Positions 52,785 to 61,104 of a stretch of DNA of 64,000 bases are shown here, piece by piece. Both the position numbers and the translations under genes were made by a program. Under the pieces are notes generated by a model. That model was not told the origin of the DNA, did no database searches, and worked only from the letters and a program-made list of their open reading frames with translations. Position 1 is the stretch's first letter. Every line of letters starts with the position of its first letter. This DNA is from Clostridiaceae bacterium (GTDB lineage: Bacteria; Bacillota; Clostridia; Oscillospirales; Acutalibacteraceae), in contig JAEDHT010000003.1 of the NCBI GenBank assembly GCA_016296885.1, positions 1 to 64,000 on the forward strand. The letters run 5' to 3'.

Positions 52785-53683
52785 ACGGTGTAATTGTGAT
52801 AGATAAACCTGAGGGTTTTACATCTTTTGATGTGGTTGCAGTTGTAAGAAAGCTTAGTGGACAGAAGAAAATTGGTCATACCGGAACGCTTGATCCTATG
52901 GCTACCGGTGTGTTGCCTTTATTGCTAGGCAATGCCGCAAAAGCACAATCTATATTGCCTGACAGCGATAAAGAATATGTCGCAAAACTAAAATTTGGGA
53001 CAACAAGTGACACACTTGACATCACAGGAACTATAACTAGCAATATGGAAAGCAATGTAAAAAGAGAGGAGCTTTCAAGCGTACTCGAAAACTTTAGGGG
53101 CAAGCAGATGCAACTCCCCCCTATGTATAGTGCTATCAGACAAAATGGTGTGCGTCTGTATGATTTGGCACGTCAAGGAATTGAGGTTGAGCGTGAAAAG
53201 CGTGAAATCACTATATATGAGCTTGAGCTTCTTAACTTTTTAGAAGAAGACCAAGAAGCTGAGATAAGAGCTTTGTGTTCTAAAGGGACATATATAAGAA
53301 GTCTGATAAGCGATATCGGCGAAGTCTTGGGTTGCGGTGCTGTTATGACTGCTTTAAGACGCACCAAAGCGTGTTCTTTTTGTATAGATGAAGCTATCTC
53401 GATAGATGAGATAAGAAAATTGAGTGCTGAGGAAATACAAAATCGTTTAGTAAATGTAGAAAATATTTTTTCGACATACCCTATTCTTGTAATTTCTGAT
53501 GCGCAGACTATCAGATTCTCAAATGGAGGCTCACTTGATATCGATCGCACAAAGCTAAAAAACAAGGAAATAACCAACGATATTTATCGAGTAAAGTCAA
53601 TACAAGGCGAGTTTCTCGGTCTGGGTGCTATTGATGAAGAAAACAGGGTAATAAAGATGTTTAAGCTTTTTAATCAAAAGTGA
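52781..53683 (+). CDS. truB: tRNA pseudouridine(55) synthase
   Basis: A 300-residue TruB that makes pseudouridine 55 in the T-loop of tRNAs. VIDKPEGFTSFDVV, GHTGTLDPMATGVLPL (catalytic Asp in LDP), KEYVAKLKFGTTSDTLD and CSKGTYIRSLISDIG are diagnostic. It is the last gene of the rimP-to-truB operon, coupled to nrnA by a four-base overlap. RibF, which often follows, is absent. Confidence 0.96.
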   Translation: MNGVIVIDKPEGFTSFDVVAVVRKLSGQKKIGHTGTLDPMATGVLPLLLGNAAKAQSILPDSDKEYVAKLKFGTTSDTLDITGTITSNMESNVKREELSSVLENFRGKQMQLPPMYSAIRQNGVRLYDLARQGIEVEREKREITIYELELLNFLEEDQEAEIRALCSKGTYIRSLISDIGEVLGCGAVMTALRRTKACSFCIDEAISIDEIRKLSAEEIQNRLVNVENIFSTYPILVISDAQTIRFSNGGSLDIDRTKLKNKEITNDIYRVKSIQGEFLGLGAIDEENRVIKMFKLFNQK

Positions 53684-53712
53684 TTTGCAATATAGAATAA
53701 ATACATATTTTT

Positions 53713-53733
53713 CTGCAAATAGTATCTTTGCAG
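53713..53733 (+). repeat. Inverted repeat before ldh
   Basis: CTGCAAA (53713-53719) and TTTGCAG (53727-53733) form a perfect 7-bp repeat around TAGTATC. A further TTTGCAA lies at about 53686-53692. The position directly before ldh makes it a candidate operator or leader hairpin. Confidence 0.5.
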
Positions 53734-53756
53734 GTTTATTTTGGAGGTGTATTTAT

Positions 53757-54740
53757 ATGATTTATGATAAACGAAAGGTTGTTATAGTGGGTGCCGGCAT
53801 GGTTGGAATGAGTTATGCCTACGCCCTGCTCAATCAGGGTGTGTGCAATGAGCTTGTTCTGATTGATTTGAACAAGAAGCGTGCTGAAGGCGAGGCACAG
53901 GACCTTAACCACGGAGCAGCCTTTTCCCCATCTGGCATAAAGGTTACAGCAGGCGATTATGGCGATTGCAGTGATGCTGATATCGTTGTAATATGTGCCG
54001 GAGTGGCACAAAAGCCCGGTGAATCCAGACTTAATCTCTTACAAAGAAACACCGAAGTTTTTCGTCAGGTTGTAACATCTACTGTTAACTCCGGATTTAA
54101 CGGAATATTTATAGTAGCAACTAACCCTGTGGATATTATGACCAGAGTTGCATATGATTTATCGGGTTTCCCCGCTCACAGAGTAATCGGCACTGGCACA
54201 ACACTAGATACAGCAAGATTGCGATATCTTTTGGGAAATTATTTTGATGTTGACCCAAGAAATGTGCACGCATACGTAATGGGTGAGCATGGTGACAGTG
54301 AGTTTGTGCCGTGGTCACAGGCTATGGTTGCCACAAAGCACGTTTATGATATCTTCAGAGACAATAGCGATTCTTTCAATATTTACGACATAGAGAAAAT
54401 TGCTGATGAAGTGAGTAATGCAGCTTATTCTATAATTGAAGCAAAGGGCGCCACATATTATGGCATAGGAATGGCAATTGTGAGAATCACTAAGGCAATA
54501 TTTAACGATGAAAGCAGTGTGCTGACCATAAGCACTAAGCTTAATGGTGAATATGGAATAAAGGATACTTTCCTTGGCGTGCCAACCTTTATAAACCGTG
54601 GCGGTGTGAAAAGAATCTTAAGACTGGATCTAACACCGGAAGAAAAGCAAAAGTTGATGAACAGTGCCCACACCCTAGATGAAAGCTATAATATGCTTTC
54701 TGTTGATTTAGATCGTTCTAAAAAAATGGCATTGAAATAA
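53757..54740 (+). CDS. ldh: L-lactate dehydrogenase
   Basis: A 327-residue NAD-dependent enzyme that reduces pyruvate to L-lactate to regenerate NAD. VVIVGAGMVGMSYAYAL binds NAD; the catalytic pair is in GEHGDSEFVPWS (His) and the substrate-binding Arg in NPVDIMTRVAY; VIGTGTTLDTARLRYLLG is typical of LDH rather than malate dehydrogenase. ATG 53757 has GGAGGT; an earlier in-frame ATG at 53685 lacks one. It is followed by a terminator hairpin that contains the next gene's ribosome site. Confidence 0.95.
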   Translation: MIYDKRKVVIVGAGMVGMSYAYALLNQGVCNELVLIDLNKKRAEGEAQDLNHGAAFSPSGIKVTAGDYGDCSDADIVVICAGVAQKPGESRLNLLQRNTEVFRQVVTSTVNSGFNGIFIVATNPVDIMTRVAYDLSGFPAHRVIGTGTTLDTARLRYLLGNYFDVDPRNVHAYVMGEHGDSEFVPWSQAMVATKHVYDIFRDNSDSFNIYDIEKIADEVSNAAYSIIEAKGATYYGIGMAIVRITKAIFNDESSVLTISTKLNGEYGIKDTFLGVPTFINRGGVKRILRLDLTPEEKQKLMNSAHTLDESYNMLSVDLDRSKKMALK

Positions 54741-54764
54741 AAATTTATTATAGCGAATATAAAT

Positions 54765-54806
54765 TGTCACCTCTCAATATATTTTATTGAGAGGTGACAT
54801 TTGTGT
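54765..54806 (+). terminator. ldh terminator overlapping the next gene's ribosome site
   Basis: A perfect 14-bp stem, TGTCACCTCTCAAT (54765-54778) with ATTGAGAGGTGACA (54786-54799), followed by a T-rich TTTGTGTTTTT. AGAGGTG in the right arm is the ribosome site for the GTG at 54803. Confidence 0.85.
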
Positions 54807-55684
54807 TTTTATCAGTAAAAATAAAAAGAATATATAAAATATTTGCACTCATTGTGCCTATATGCTTAATATGCTTATTGTTAGTCAAAAACCAGCCGTA
54901 CATTCAGGCGGATAGTAAAAATGTTGAAGATGGCGTGCAGTTGCCAATAATAATGTATCACAGTATATTAAAAGACAGTGCAAGACATGGAGAATATGTG
55001 ATATCACCTGATGAGCTAGAAAGCGATTTGAAATATATTAAAGAAAATGGCTTCACTACTGTGACCACTGAGGAACTAATTACATATACTAATGGTGGGG
55101 CCGAACTGCCGGAGAAGCCAATCATGCTTACATTTGACGATGGGTATTACAATAATTATTTATACCTATTCCCCCTCCTAAAAAAATACAACTGCAAGGC
55201 TATCATAGGTGTAATAGGCACATATTCACAGCAATATACAGAAACACCCGATACAAATGCATATTATGCCCATTGTACTTGGGAAAATCTAAATGAGATG
55301 CTAGATAGCGGATTGGTCGAAGTGGCAAATCACAGCTATGATTTGCACAAAAACGGTGAACGACTCGGCAGTAAGCGAACAAAACAGGAAAATAACGAAA
55401 GCTATAAAAAGCTTTTAACCGAGGATGTAATGAAATTGCAGGATATGTTTAAAACAAAACTGTCGGTGAATGCATCTACATTTGTCTATCCATTTGGAGC
55501 ATATGATAAGGACCAAGATGAAATTATAAGGTCTTTGGGATTTAAATGCACATTAACATGCACTGAAAAAATGAATTATATCAGCAGAAATCCAAACTGT
55601 CTATATGAACTGGGAAGGTATATAAGACCCAGCGGAAAATCGCTAAAAAAAATACTTGAAACTAATCTATCAAAGGAGAATTGA
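54803..55684 (+). CDS. Membrane-anchored polysaccharide deacetylase
   Basis: A 293-residue NodB-domain (CE4) protein with an N-terminal membrane anchor (about 8-28). The metal and catalytic sites are visible: YHSI, TFDDGYYNN (TFDDG) and HSYDLH (HxxxH). Such enzymes remove acetyl groups from peptidoglycan or surface glycans, giving lysozyme resistance or controlling wall hydrolases. The start GTG 54803 has AGAGGTG seven bases upstream; GTG 54794 lies within that site. The end precedes the next amidase gene by two bases, so they are likely co-expressed. Confidence 0.88.
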   Translation: MFLSVKIKRIYKIFALIVPICLICLLLVKNQPYIQADSKNVEDGVQLPIIMYHSILKDSARHGEYVISPDELESDLKYIKENGFTTVTTEELITYTNGGAELPEKPIMLTFDDGYYNNYLYLFPLLKKYNCKAIIGVIGTYSQQYTETPDTNAYYAHCTWENLNEMLDSGLVEVANHSYDLHKNGERLGSKRTKQENNESYKKLLTEDVMKLQDMFKTKLSVNASTFVYPFGAYDKDQDEIIRSLGFKCTLTCTEKMNYISRNPNCLYELGRYIRPSGKSLKKILETNLSKEN

Positions 55685-55686
55685 TA

Positions 55687-56232
55687 ATGCCATCCGTATT
55701 TTTAAGCCCATCATTGCAAGAATTTAATAGTTATGTAGGAGGTGGAAATGAAGAATACTATATGAATCTGGTAGCAGATGAGATGATACCATATCTCACT
55801 GCAAGCGGTATCACAGTTGTGAGAAATGACATCGAGCGAAATCTTAGATATGCTATAGATCAATCTAATGCGGGAAACTATGGCTTGCATTTGGCGCTAC
55901 ATTCTAATGCTGCGCCGGAAAATTTATCAGGCAGGCTAATGGGAACTGATGTATATTACTATACCACATCAACTAACGGAAAACGTGCAGCAGAAATCAT
56001 CGCAAATAATTTCAAGGAAATCTACCCATACCCTGAAAGAGTGAGGGCTGTACCAACCACACAGTTGGTAGAGCTAAGACAGACAAGGGCACCTGCTGTG
56101 CTTATAGAGGTAGCATACCACGATAATGAAGAAGATGCCATGTGGATAAGAAATAATATCCAGACAATAGCGAGAAATCTCTCAATATCAGTAGCTGACT
56201 ATTTTGGTGTGCCTTTTGTGGATCCTAATTAA
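55687..56232 (+). CDS. N-acetylmuramoyl-L-alanine amidase, Amidase_3
   Basis: A 181-residue single-domain amidase without a signal peptide. It opens with FLSPSLQEFN and YVGGGNEEYYM rather than the classic DxGHGG, as in a subgroup of clostridial and phage-like Amidase_3 proteins; HLALHSNA and VLIEVAYHDN give the histidine and glutamate of the site. Absence of an export signal suggests release by lysis, mother-cell action or non-classical export. AAAGGAG precedes ATG 55687. It ends at a bidirectional terminator. Confidence 0.82.
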   Translation: MPSVFLSPSLQEFNSYVGGGNEEYYMNLVADEMIPYLTASGITVVRNDIERNLRYAIDQSNAGNYGLHLALHSNAAPENLSGRLMGTDVYYYTTSTNGKRAAEIIANNFKEIYPYPERVRAVPTTQLVELRQTRAPAVLIEVAYHDNEEDAMWIRNNIQTIARNLSISVADYFGVPFVDPN

Positions 56233-56253
56233 TTAATCAAAAGGTATGTAATG

Positions 56254-56287
56254 CAAAAAATTCCACCTCAAACGGTGGAATTTTTTG
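56254..56287. terminator. Bidirectional terminator
   Basis: A 14-bp perfect stem (56254-56267 with 56274-56287) with A6 on one side and T6 on the other. It separates the convergent amidase and dockerin genes and works in both directions. Confidence 0.93.
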
Positions 56288-56293
56288 TATTTC

Positions 56294-57325
56294 TTATTTA
56301 TTCTCAATTGTGAAGTGATAGAGATCAGGTTTGTAGACTGTATCGTCCCATGTATTATCGAAGTAGTCACTTAGCTTATACTGCGTACTTGTCTTGTCAA
56401 GATGAATAATATACTTAGTATCTGATGAGGTCATCTGGCCTTTACTATTACTAAATACAAGGTATTTGCAATCTGGGTAATTATCTATATTTAGCATATA
56501 TAGATTATCACCTGAATCTACAGCTGTCATCTTTATTCCGGATTCGGGAGTTATTATGCCATTATCACTGTACAATATAATATACACATCGTCCCATCCT
56601 ATATCATTGGTCACATATATTACTGTACTGGTGTCTGTGTTGTCACTTTCGGTGGAAGTATCGCTTGCTGTGTCTGACGTAGTATCTGTGGTTGTATCAG
56701 TTGTAGCATCTGATGAGGTGTCAGTTGTTGTATCGCTTGTGGTATCTGATGCGGTGTCAGAGGATGTGTCTGTTGTCAAATCGGAATTGTTATCAGATGA
56801 CAAATCGCCGTAATCAATCATATTATCCTCTTCAGTTTCAGTGTCTGGAGATGTATCTGTAGTTGGTAGATCGGTTGTGCTTTCAGTGTCCGAGTTAGTA
56901 TCGGTGGTGATATCGGAGTCAGTCACATCACTATCAGAATTGATGTCATCACTATCAACATCAGACGGCAATTCATTTACATAGAGAGTAGCAAATGCAT
57001 CTATGAGCTTTGCAATATATTTTTGCATCATCACTACATCTTCCATATTAACTATCTCATCAAAATTTGCATCAGCAGCCTTTTCTGCCAGTCCTTTGAG
57101 AACAGAAAGCTGGGCTATGTGTTTTTGTGTGATAACAACATCAAGCATATTAATTTCGTCATCTATGTTAGGGTCACCACGCAAAACGAGGCGATAATCA
57201 TCATCGACAAAAATAATATCGTTATCACTGATATCATCTGCCATAGCACTCACGCAGAGCGGAAGAGCGATAAGGGATAACACTAACATTATAGATAGAA
57301 AAAACTTAGAATATTTTTTTGACAT
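56294..57325 (-). CDS. Secreted dockerin protein with CBM26-like module
   Basis: A secreted protein of about 343 residues. A signal peptide (about 1-29) precedes an internal type I dockerin (about 45-115; loops DPNIDDEINMLD and DANFDEIVNMED). A linker follows of about 115 residues rich in Ser, Thr, Asp. The C-terminal 100 residues (VTNDIGWDDVYIILY, SGIKM, YLVFSNSKGQ) look like a starch-binding module, family CBM25/26. There is no catalytic domain, so it is a putative adhesion or substrate-capture subunit. ATG 57325 (MSKKYSK) is chosen; ATGs at 57331 and 57334 are alternatives. It is divergent from the protease gene. Confidence 0.82.
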   Translation of the reverse strand: MSKKYSKFFLSIMLVLSLIALPLCVSAMADDISDNDIIFVDDDYRLVLRGDPNIDDEINMLDVVITQKHIAQLSVLKGLAEKAADANFDEIVNMEDVVMMQKYIAKLIDAFATLYVNELPSDVDSDDINSDSDVTDSDITTDTNSDTESTTDLPTTDTSPDTETEEDNMIDYGDLSSDNNSDLTTDTSSDTASDTTSDTTTDTSSDATTDTTTDTTSDTASDTSTESDNTDTSTVIYVTNDIGWDDVYIILYSDNGIITPESGIKMTAVDSGDNLYMLNIDNYPDCKYLVFSNSKGQMTSSDTKYIIHLDKTSTQYKLSDYFDNTWDDTVYKPDLYHFTIENK

Positions 57326-57442
57326 AAACATCATCTCACATTCTCAACTATTTTAATAATTATAGATGAATAGAAATATAATTTCAATACTTATCACATG
57401 AAAAATACCTTTTATTCTCAAGTTTTTCTTTCATCCAAATTA

Positions 57443-57471
57443 TTGAAAAAAGATGAGATTAATGTTAGAAT
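57443..57471 (+). promoter_or_regulatory. Predicted promoter of the dockerin protease gene
   Basis: TTGAAA (57443-57448) and TAGAAT (57466-57471), 17 apart, 31 bases ahead of the start. Confidence 0.6.
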
Positions 57472-57502
57472 ATTAATATAATTTTTTACGAGGTACAAAA
57501 AA

Positions 57503-59914
57503 ATGAGAATTAAAAATTTATTTGCTGTTATAATATCACTTTCAATAATAGCTACAGCCTTCAGTACGGTTGATACATACGCACTAGAAAAAGACATATC
57601 AGAAAGAAGCTATGGTAGAATAAGCACTAATAATAGTCTTCTTACAAAAAATATTTCATCTAATAATGATATTGTAGAGGACATACCTTCAAGCTATGAT
57701 TCTCGTGAAAAAGGATATGTTACCTCTGTAAAAAATCAGGGTGACTATGGCTCATGCTGGGCACACGCTGCACTTAGCGCCTGTGAATCCAGCTTAATAA
57801 AAAACAATGGCTATAAAAAGGATGAAATTAATTTTTCTGAGTCACACCTATGCTACTCAGCGTATAATACGTCTTATGATGCTATGGGGCTAACCAATGG
57901 CGATCAGACAAAGCTTTCACGTGAATATCAGCGATATGGAGCTATTGATTTTGGTGGAGATATTTATACAGCAACTATGGTGCTTGCTCGCTGGCAGGGT
58001 GCTGTAGATGAAAAAAAACATCCTGAATTTTCTTATACTAAAGCGAACACCAAATACAACTTTGATTCTGAAAAATCAAAAGCTTATTCTCTGAACTCCG
58101 CAATCCTCACAGATGCATATTGGATATATATTCAAGATACAGACGTGATTAAATCTATGATAATGAAGTACGGTGCCGGTGATTTTGGTTATTTCCATGA
58201 TGATTATGATCGTTATTACAACGAAGAATACTCCTCTTACTGCTATATTCAGAACCACACTCCGGAAAGCCCACGCTTTCAGTATGCTAATCACGAGGTT
58301 AGTATTGTGGGTTGGGATGACAACTTCCCAAGGGAGCATTTTAACTATGCCTCTCGTCCTATAAACGATGGTGCATGGTTATGTAAAAATAGTTGGGACA
58401 CCGACTGGGGCGATGATGGTTATTTTTGGATTTCATATGAAGATTCTTCTGTGTGTGAAGAATATGTCGGATTTTATGCATTAACAGATGCTTCTACATA
58501 TGACCACAATTATCAATATGACGGCACTATTAATCTATCCTCAGAGTATAAAAGTAGTACTGAAGGCGGATACATGGCTAATGTGTATACCTCTCAACAA
58601 GATGAAACATTGAAAGCTATCTCGATGTTTTCATACAATGATAACTTAAAATATACAGTTGATATCTATAAAAATCCAACATCATCCCCTACATCCGGCA
58701 AAAAACTTGATAGCTTAACAGGTAGCCTTGAATATAGCGGATACTACACAATACCTCTAAACAAAAATATTCCTCTTAATGAAGGTGATAAGTTCTCTGT
58801 TGTCATCCATTATATTGGTGATGGAAGTGAGGAAATTCCATTACCCTATGACTCTTCCCTATCTGATGAATATACCATACACTCTAATATAGCACAAAAA
58901 GGACAGAGCTATTATAGTAATAACGGTTATAGTTGGACTGATGTTTCAGAGATAGAAGAAATTAATTTTAGAATAAAAGCTTTTACTGTGGATGGTTTGC
59001 CTGAAAATATAGATGATACAGATGAATACATCAACTCAGACTCTGAAACTGACAGCGAAATAGTAAGTACTGACATAATCGTAACTGATAGCGACAATTC
59101 CGAATATTATATAAATGTTGAAAACATTAGCGACGATACGCTTAGAATAGATCAGCTCACAAGTGATATTTCTGACTCTAATGTAAAGGTTATAGGACAA
59201 GTAACGTATATTTATAAAGACATCACCGATGATGATACCTACTATGTAATTCTTCAGGATATGAAAGATACAGATGTTATTAGTACTACATTGCGATTGA
59301 ATAAAGAAAAGTGCAATGAGTTATCATGTGGTGACGTAGTTGAGGCAACAGGTTATTTTAAAACATTAAATGGTTTAAAGACTATAGATGATGTGTCTTC
59401 CTTACGGGTAGTTGGCAAATCTGTTATTATTCCTGCCACAAAGATAACGCTTAGTGAACTATATAATAACTATGATAAATATGCATATAACCCTATTTGT
59501 TTGACTGGTGTAATTATAGAAAAGGATTTGTCGGGTAACGTAATATTACGTGATAATGATATGGAAATATCAGTTAATGGTGCAATAGATTTTGAAGAAC
59601 AAATTAAAGTGGGCTCTGTTGTATCCGTTTTATGTATTCCGGCACATAATGGTAATACAAAATACTTGATCGTATCTGATTCATATTGTTTTGACGTAAT
59701 AAAAGAACCCACTAGTTTGAAATTAGGCGATGTAAACCACGATGACAATGTAAACATGGAGGATGTTGTATTTATCCAGAAGCATATAGCAAAGCTGATT
59801 CCTGATGAAGAAATAGATATGCCTGTGTCAGATGTTAACAAGGACATGAAAATAAATATGCTTGATGTTGTTCACCTACAAAAATATATTGCAAAATTAA
59901 TAGACAACCTATAA
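57503..59914 (+). CDS. Papain-like (C1A) protease with dockerin
   Basis: An 803-residue secreted protease. Signal peptide about 1-27; then a short propeptide; C1A catalytic domain about 60-330 with Cys85 (GDYGSCWAHAA), His264 (ANHEVSIVGWDD) and Asn296 (CKNSWDTDWGDDGYFWISY). A beta-rich domain (about 350-505) follows, like the lectin-like domain seen in clostridial C1A proteins. A Ser/Asp/Glu linker leads to an OB-fold-like beta region (about 560-720), then a type I dockerin (739-803). A GAGG site precedes the ATG. The dockerin suggests attachment of the protease to a cell-surface scaffold, in the same cluster as starch-binding proteins. Confidence 0.9.
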   Translation: MRIKNLFAVIISLSIIATAFSTVDTYALEKDISERSYGRISTNNSLLTKNISSNNDIVEDIPSSYDSREKGYVTSVKNQGDYGSCWAHAALSACESSLIKNNGYKKDEINFSESHLCYSAYNTSYDAMGLTNGDQTKLSREYQRYGAIDFGGDIYTATMVLARWQGAVDEKKHPEFSYTKANTKYNFDSEKSKAYSLNSAILTDAYWIYIQDTDVIKSMIMKYGAGDFGYFHDDYDRYYNEEYSSYCYIQNHTPESPRFQYANHEVSIVGWDDNFPREHFNYASRPINDGAWLCKNSWDTDWGDDGYFWISYEDSSVCEEYVGFYALTDASTYDHNYQYDGTINLSSEYKSSTEGGYMANVYTSQQDETLKAISMFSYNDNLKYTVDIYKNPTSSPTSGKKLDSLTGSLEYSGYYTIPLNKNIPLNEGDKFSVVIHYIGDGSEEIPLPYDSSLSDEYTIHSNIAQKGQSYYSNNGYSWTDVSEIEEINFRIKAFTVDGLPENIDDTDEYINSDSETDSEIVSTDIIVTDSDNSEYYINVENISDDTLRIDQLTSDISDSNVKVIGQVTYIYKDITDDDTYYVILQDMKDTDVISTTLRLNKEKCNELSCGDVVEATGYFKTLNGLKTIDDVSSLRVVGKSVIIPATKITLSELYNNYDKYAYNPICLTGVIIEKDLSGNVILRDNDMEISVNGAIDFEEQIKVGSVVSVLCIPAHNGNTKYLIVSDSYCFDVIKEPTSLKLGDVNHDDNVNMEDVVFIQKHIAKLIPDEEIDMPVSDVNKDMKINMLDVVHLQKYIAKLIDNL

Positions 59915-59926
59915 ATTTATGAAAAA

Positions 59927-59960
59927 TAATCACCCACAATAGCTGGGTGATTATTTAATT
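59927..59960 (+). terminator. Terminator of the protease gene
   Basis: A 10-bp stem, TAATCACCCA (59927-59936) with TGGGTGATTA (59944-59953), followed by a T-rich stretch. Confidence 0.75.
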
Positions 59961-59998
59961 TATCCTGAACTTTTTGATAATGTTTTTTATGTATAATC

Positions 59999-60027
59999 TT
60001 GTAGTATAATAAATTATATAGTATAAT
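59999..60027 (+). promoter_or_regulatory. Predicted promoter of the third dockerin gene
   Basis: TTGTAG (59999-60004) and TATAAT (60022-60027), 17 apart. Confidence 0.55.
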
Positions 60028-60060
60028 GAACGTAGAATATTATATATGGAGGCGATTAAC

Positions 60061-60999
60061 ATGAAAATAAAACTAATACCATTATTGGCTATAGCCTCAG
60101 TGGTAACCATGTTAGGTGTTGGAATTGTTTCAGGTGCAATACTGCCAAAGCACCAATTATTTGATGTTGCAGATAAATCTTCTGAATATAGAAGACTTGT
60201 CGGAGATGTGAACAATAACAATGAAATTGATGTTTTAGATTTTGCTATAATACAGGATTACCTTGTTGGCAATATAACCATTGATGATACTTCACTTTTG
60301 ACAGCAGATGTAAATTGTGATGCACATTCAAATATGGAAGATGTTGTTATTATACAAAGATATTTAGCAAAGCTTATAGATAAATTCTGCTTTAAATATC
60401 TTGATGAAATACCATCCAAATCAACTGATAGCGATAGTAGTGATAGTAACGGTGACATTAACAGCAATATCACACATGATACTGATACAGGCAATGAAAA
60501 AGATACAAATTCCGACCTTGCATCAGAATATATTACTGACACTGATAATAATACATATGATACTGACACTATAATAGACCTTGATTCTGATGAAAATATC
60601 ATTATATCTCCGGATAACACTGACAGTGATAGTTCAGATACCGATACAGGCGACTGGAGAGATCAAAAAAACCTCTTCCCTGTTACCTTTAACGATGGAC
60701 AAAATATTATATATTTACTTGTATCATTGACGGACTTTGATAACGGTGCAAAAATTTATTATGATAGTGATATTTGTGAAGAATTTGCAACTCTTGAGTT
60801 TCCGAAGGGTATTACGAACATAGTATATACTGGAAATAATATTTCCATATATAGAAATTATAAGAACGAAATTGTTGTTAGGGTTCCTTATGATGCTAAC
60901 AATACTTCGCTTGCCTACTATTTTTTATCGTCAGATAGCATTAATTTTGAGTTGGATAAAGATAATGCCCAAGTAAATATAGGAGATTTATTTAAATAA
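60061..60999 (+). CDS. Secreted dockerin protein with unknown C-terminal module
   Basis: A 312-residue secreted protein: signal peptide (about 1-27), type I dockerin (about 45-112), an Asp/Ser/Thr linker (about 120-205), and a C-terminal beta-rich domain of about 105 residues (LFPVTFNDGQNIIYLLVSLTDF onward) that I do not recognise. The first calcium loop (GDVNNNNEIDVLD) replaces the usual Asp/Gly positions with Asn, and its helix (FAIIQDYLVG) differs from the NMEDVV helix of the second repeat, so the two repeats are not equivalent. ATG 60061 has GGAGG eight bases upstream. No catalytic motif is seen. Confidence 0.8.
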   Translation: MKIKLIPLLAIASVVTMLGVGIVSGAILPKHQLFDVADKSSEYRRLVGDVNNNNEIDVLDFAIIQDYLVGNITIDDTSLLTADVNCDAHSNMEDVVIIQRYLAKLIDKFCFKYLDEIPSKSTDSDSSDSNGDINSNITHDTDTGNEKDTNSDLASEYITDTDNNTYDTDTIIDLDSDENIIISPDNTDSDSSDTDTGDWRDQKNLFPVTFNDGQNIIYLLVSLTDFDNGAKIYYDSDICEEFATLEFPKGITNIVYTGNNISIYRNYKNEIVVRVPYDANNTSLAYYFLSSDSINFELDKDNAQVNIGDLFK

Positions 61000-61027
61000 A
61001 TTTTTATATTTAAGACTGTTTTGGTAC

Positions 61028-61056
61028 TTGTTTTTTTTAGTAAAGTTATATATAAT
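61028..61056 (+). promoter_or_regulatory. Predicted promoter of the fourth dockerin gene
   Basis: TTGTTT (61028-61033) and TATAAT (61051-61056), 17 apart. Confidence 0.5.
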
Positions 61057-61104
61057 ATATGTAATAGTTTAAAACTAGAATTTACATAATTGGAGGTAAT
61101 GATT

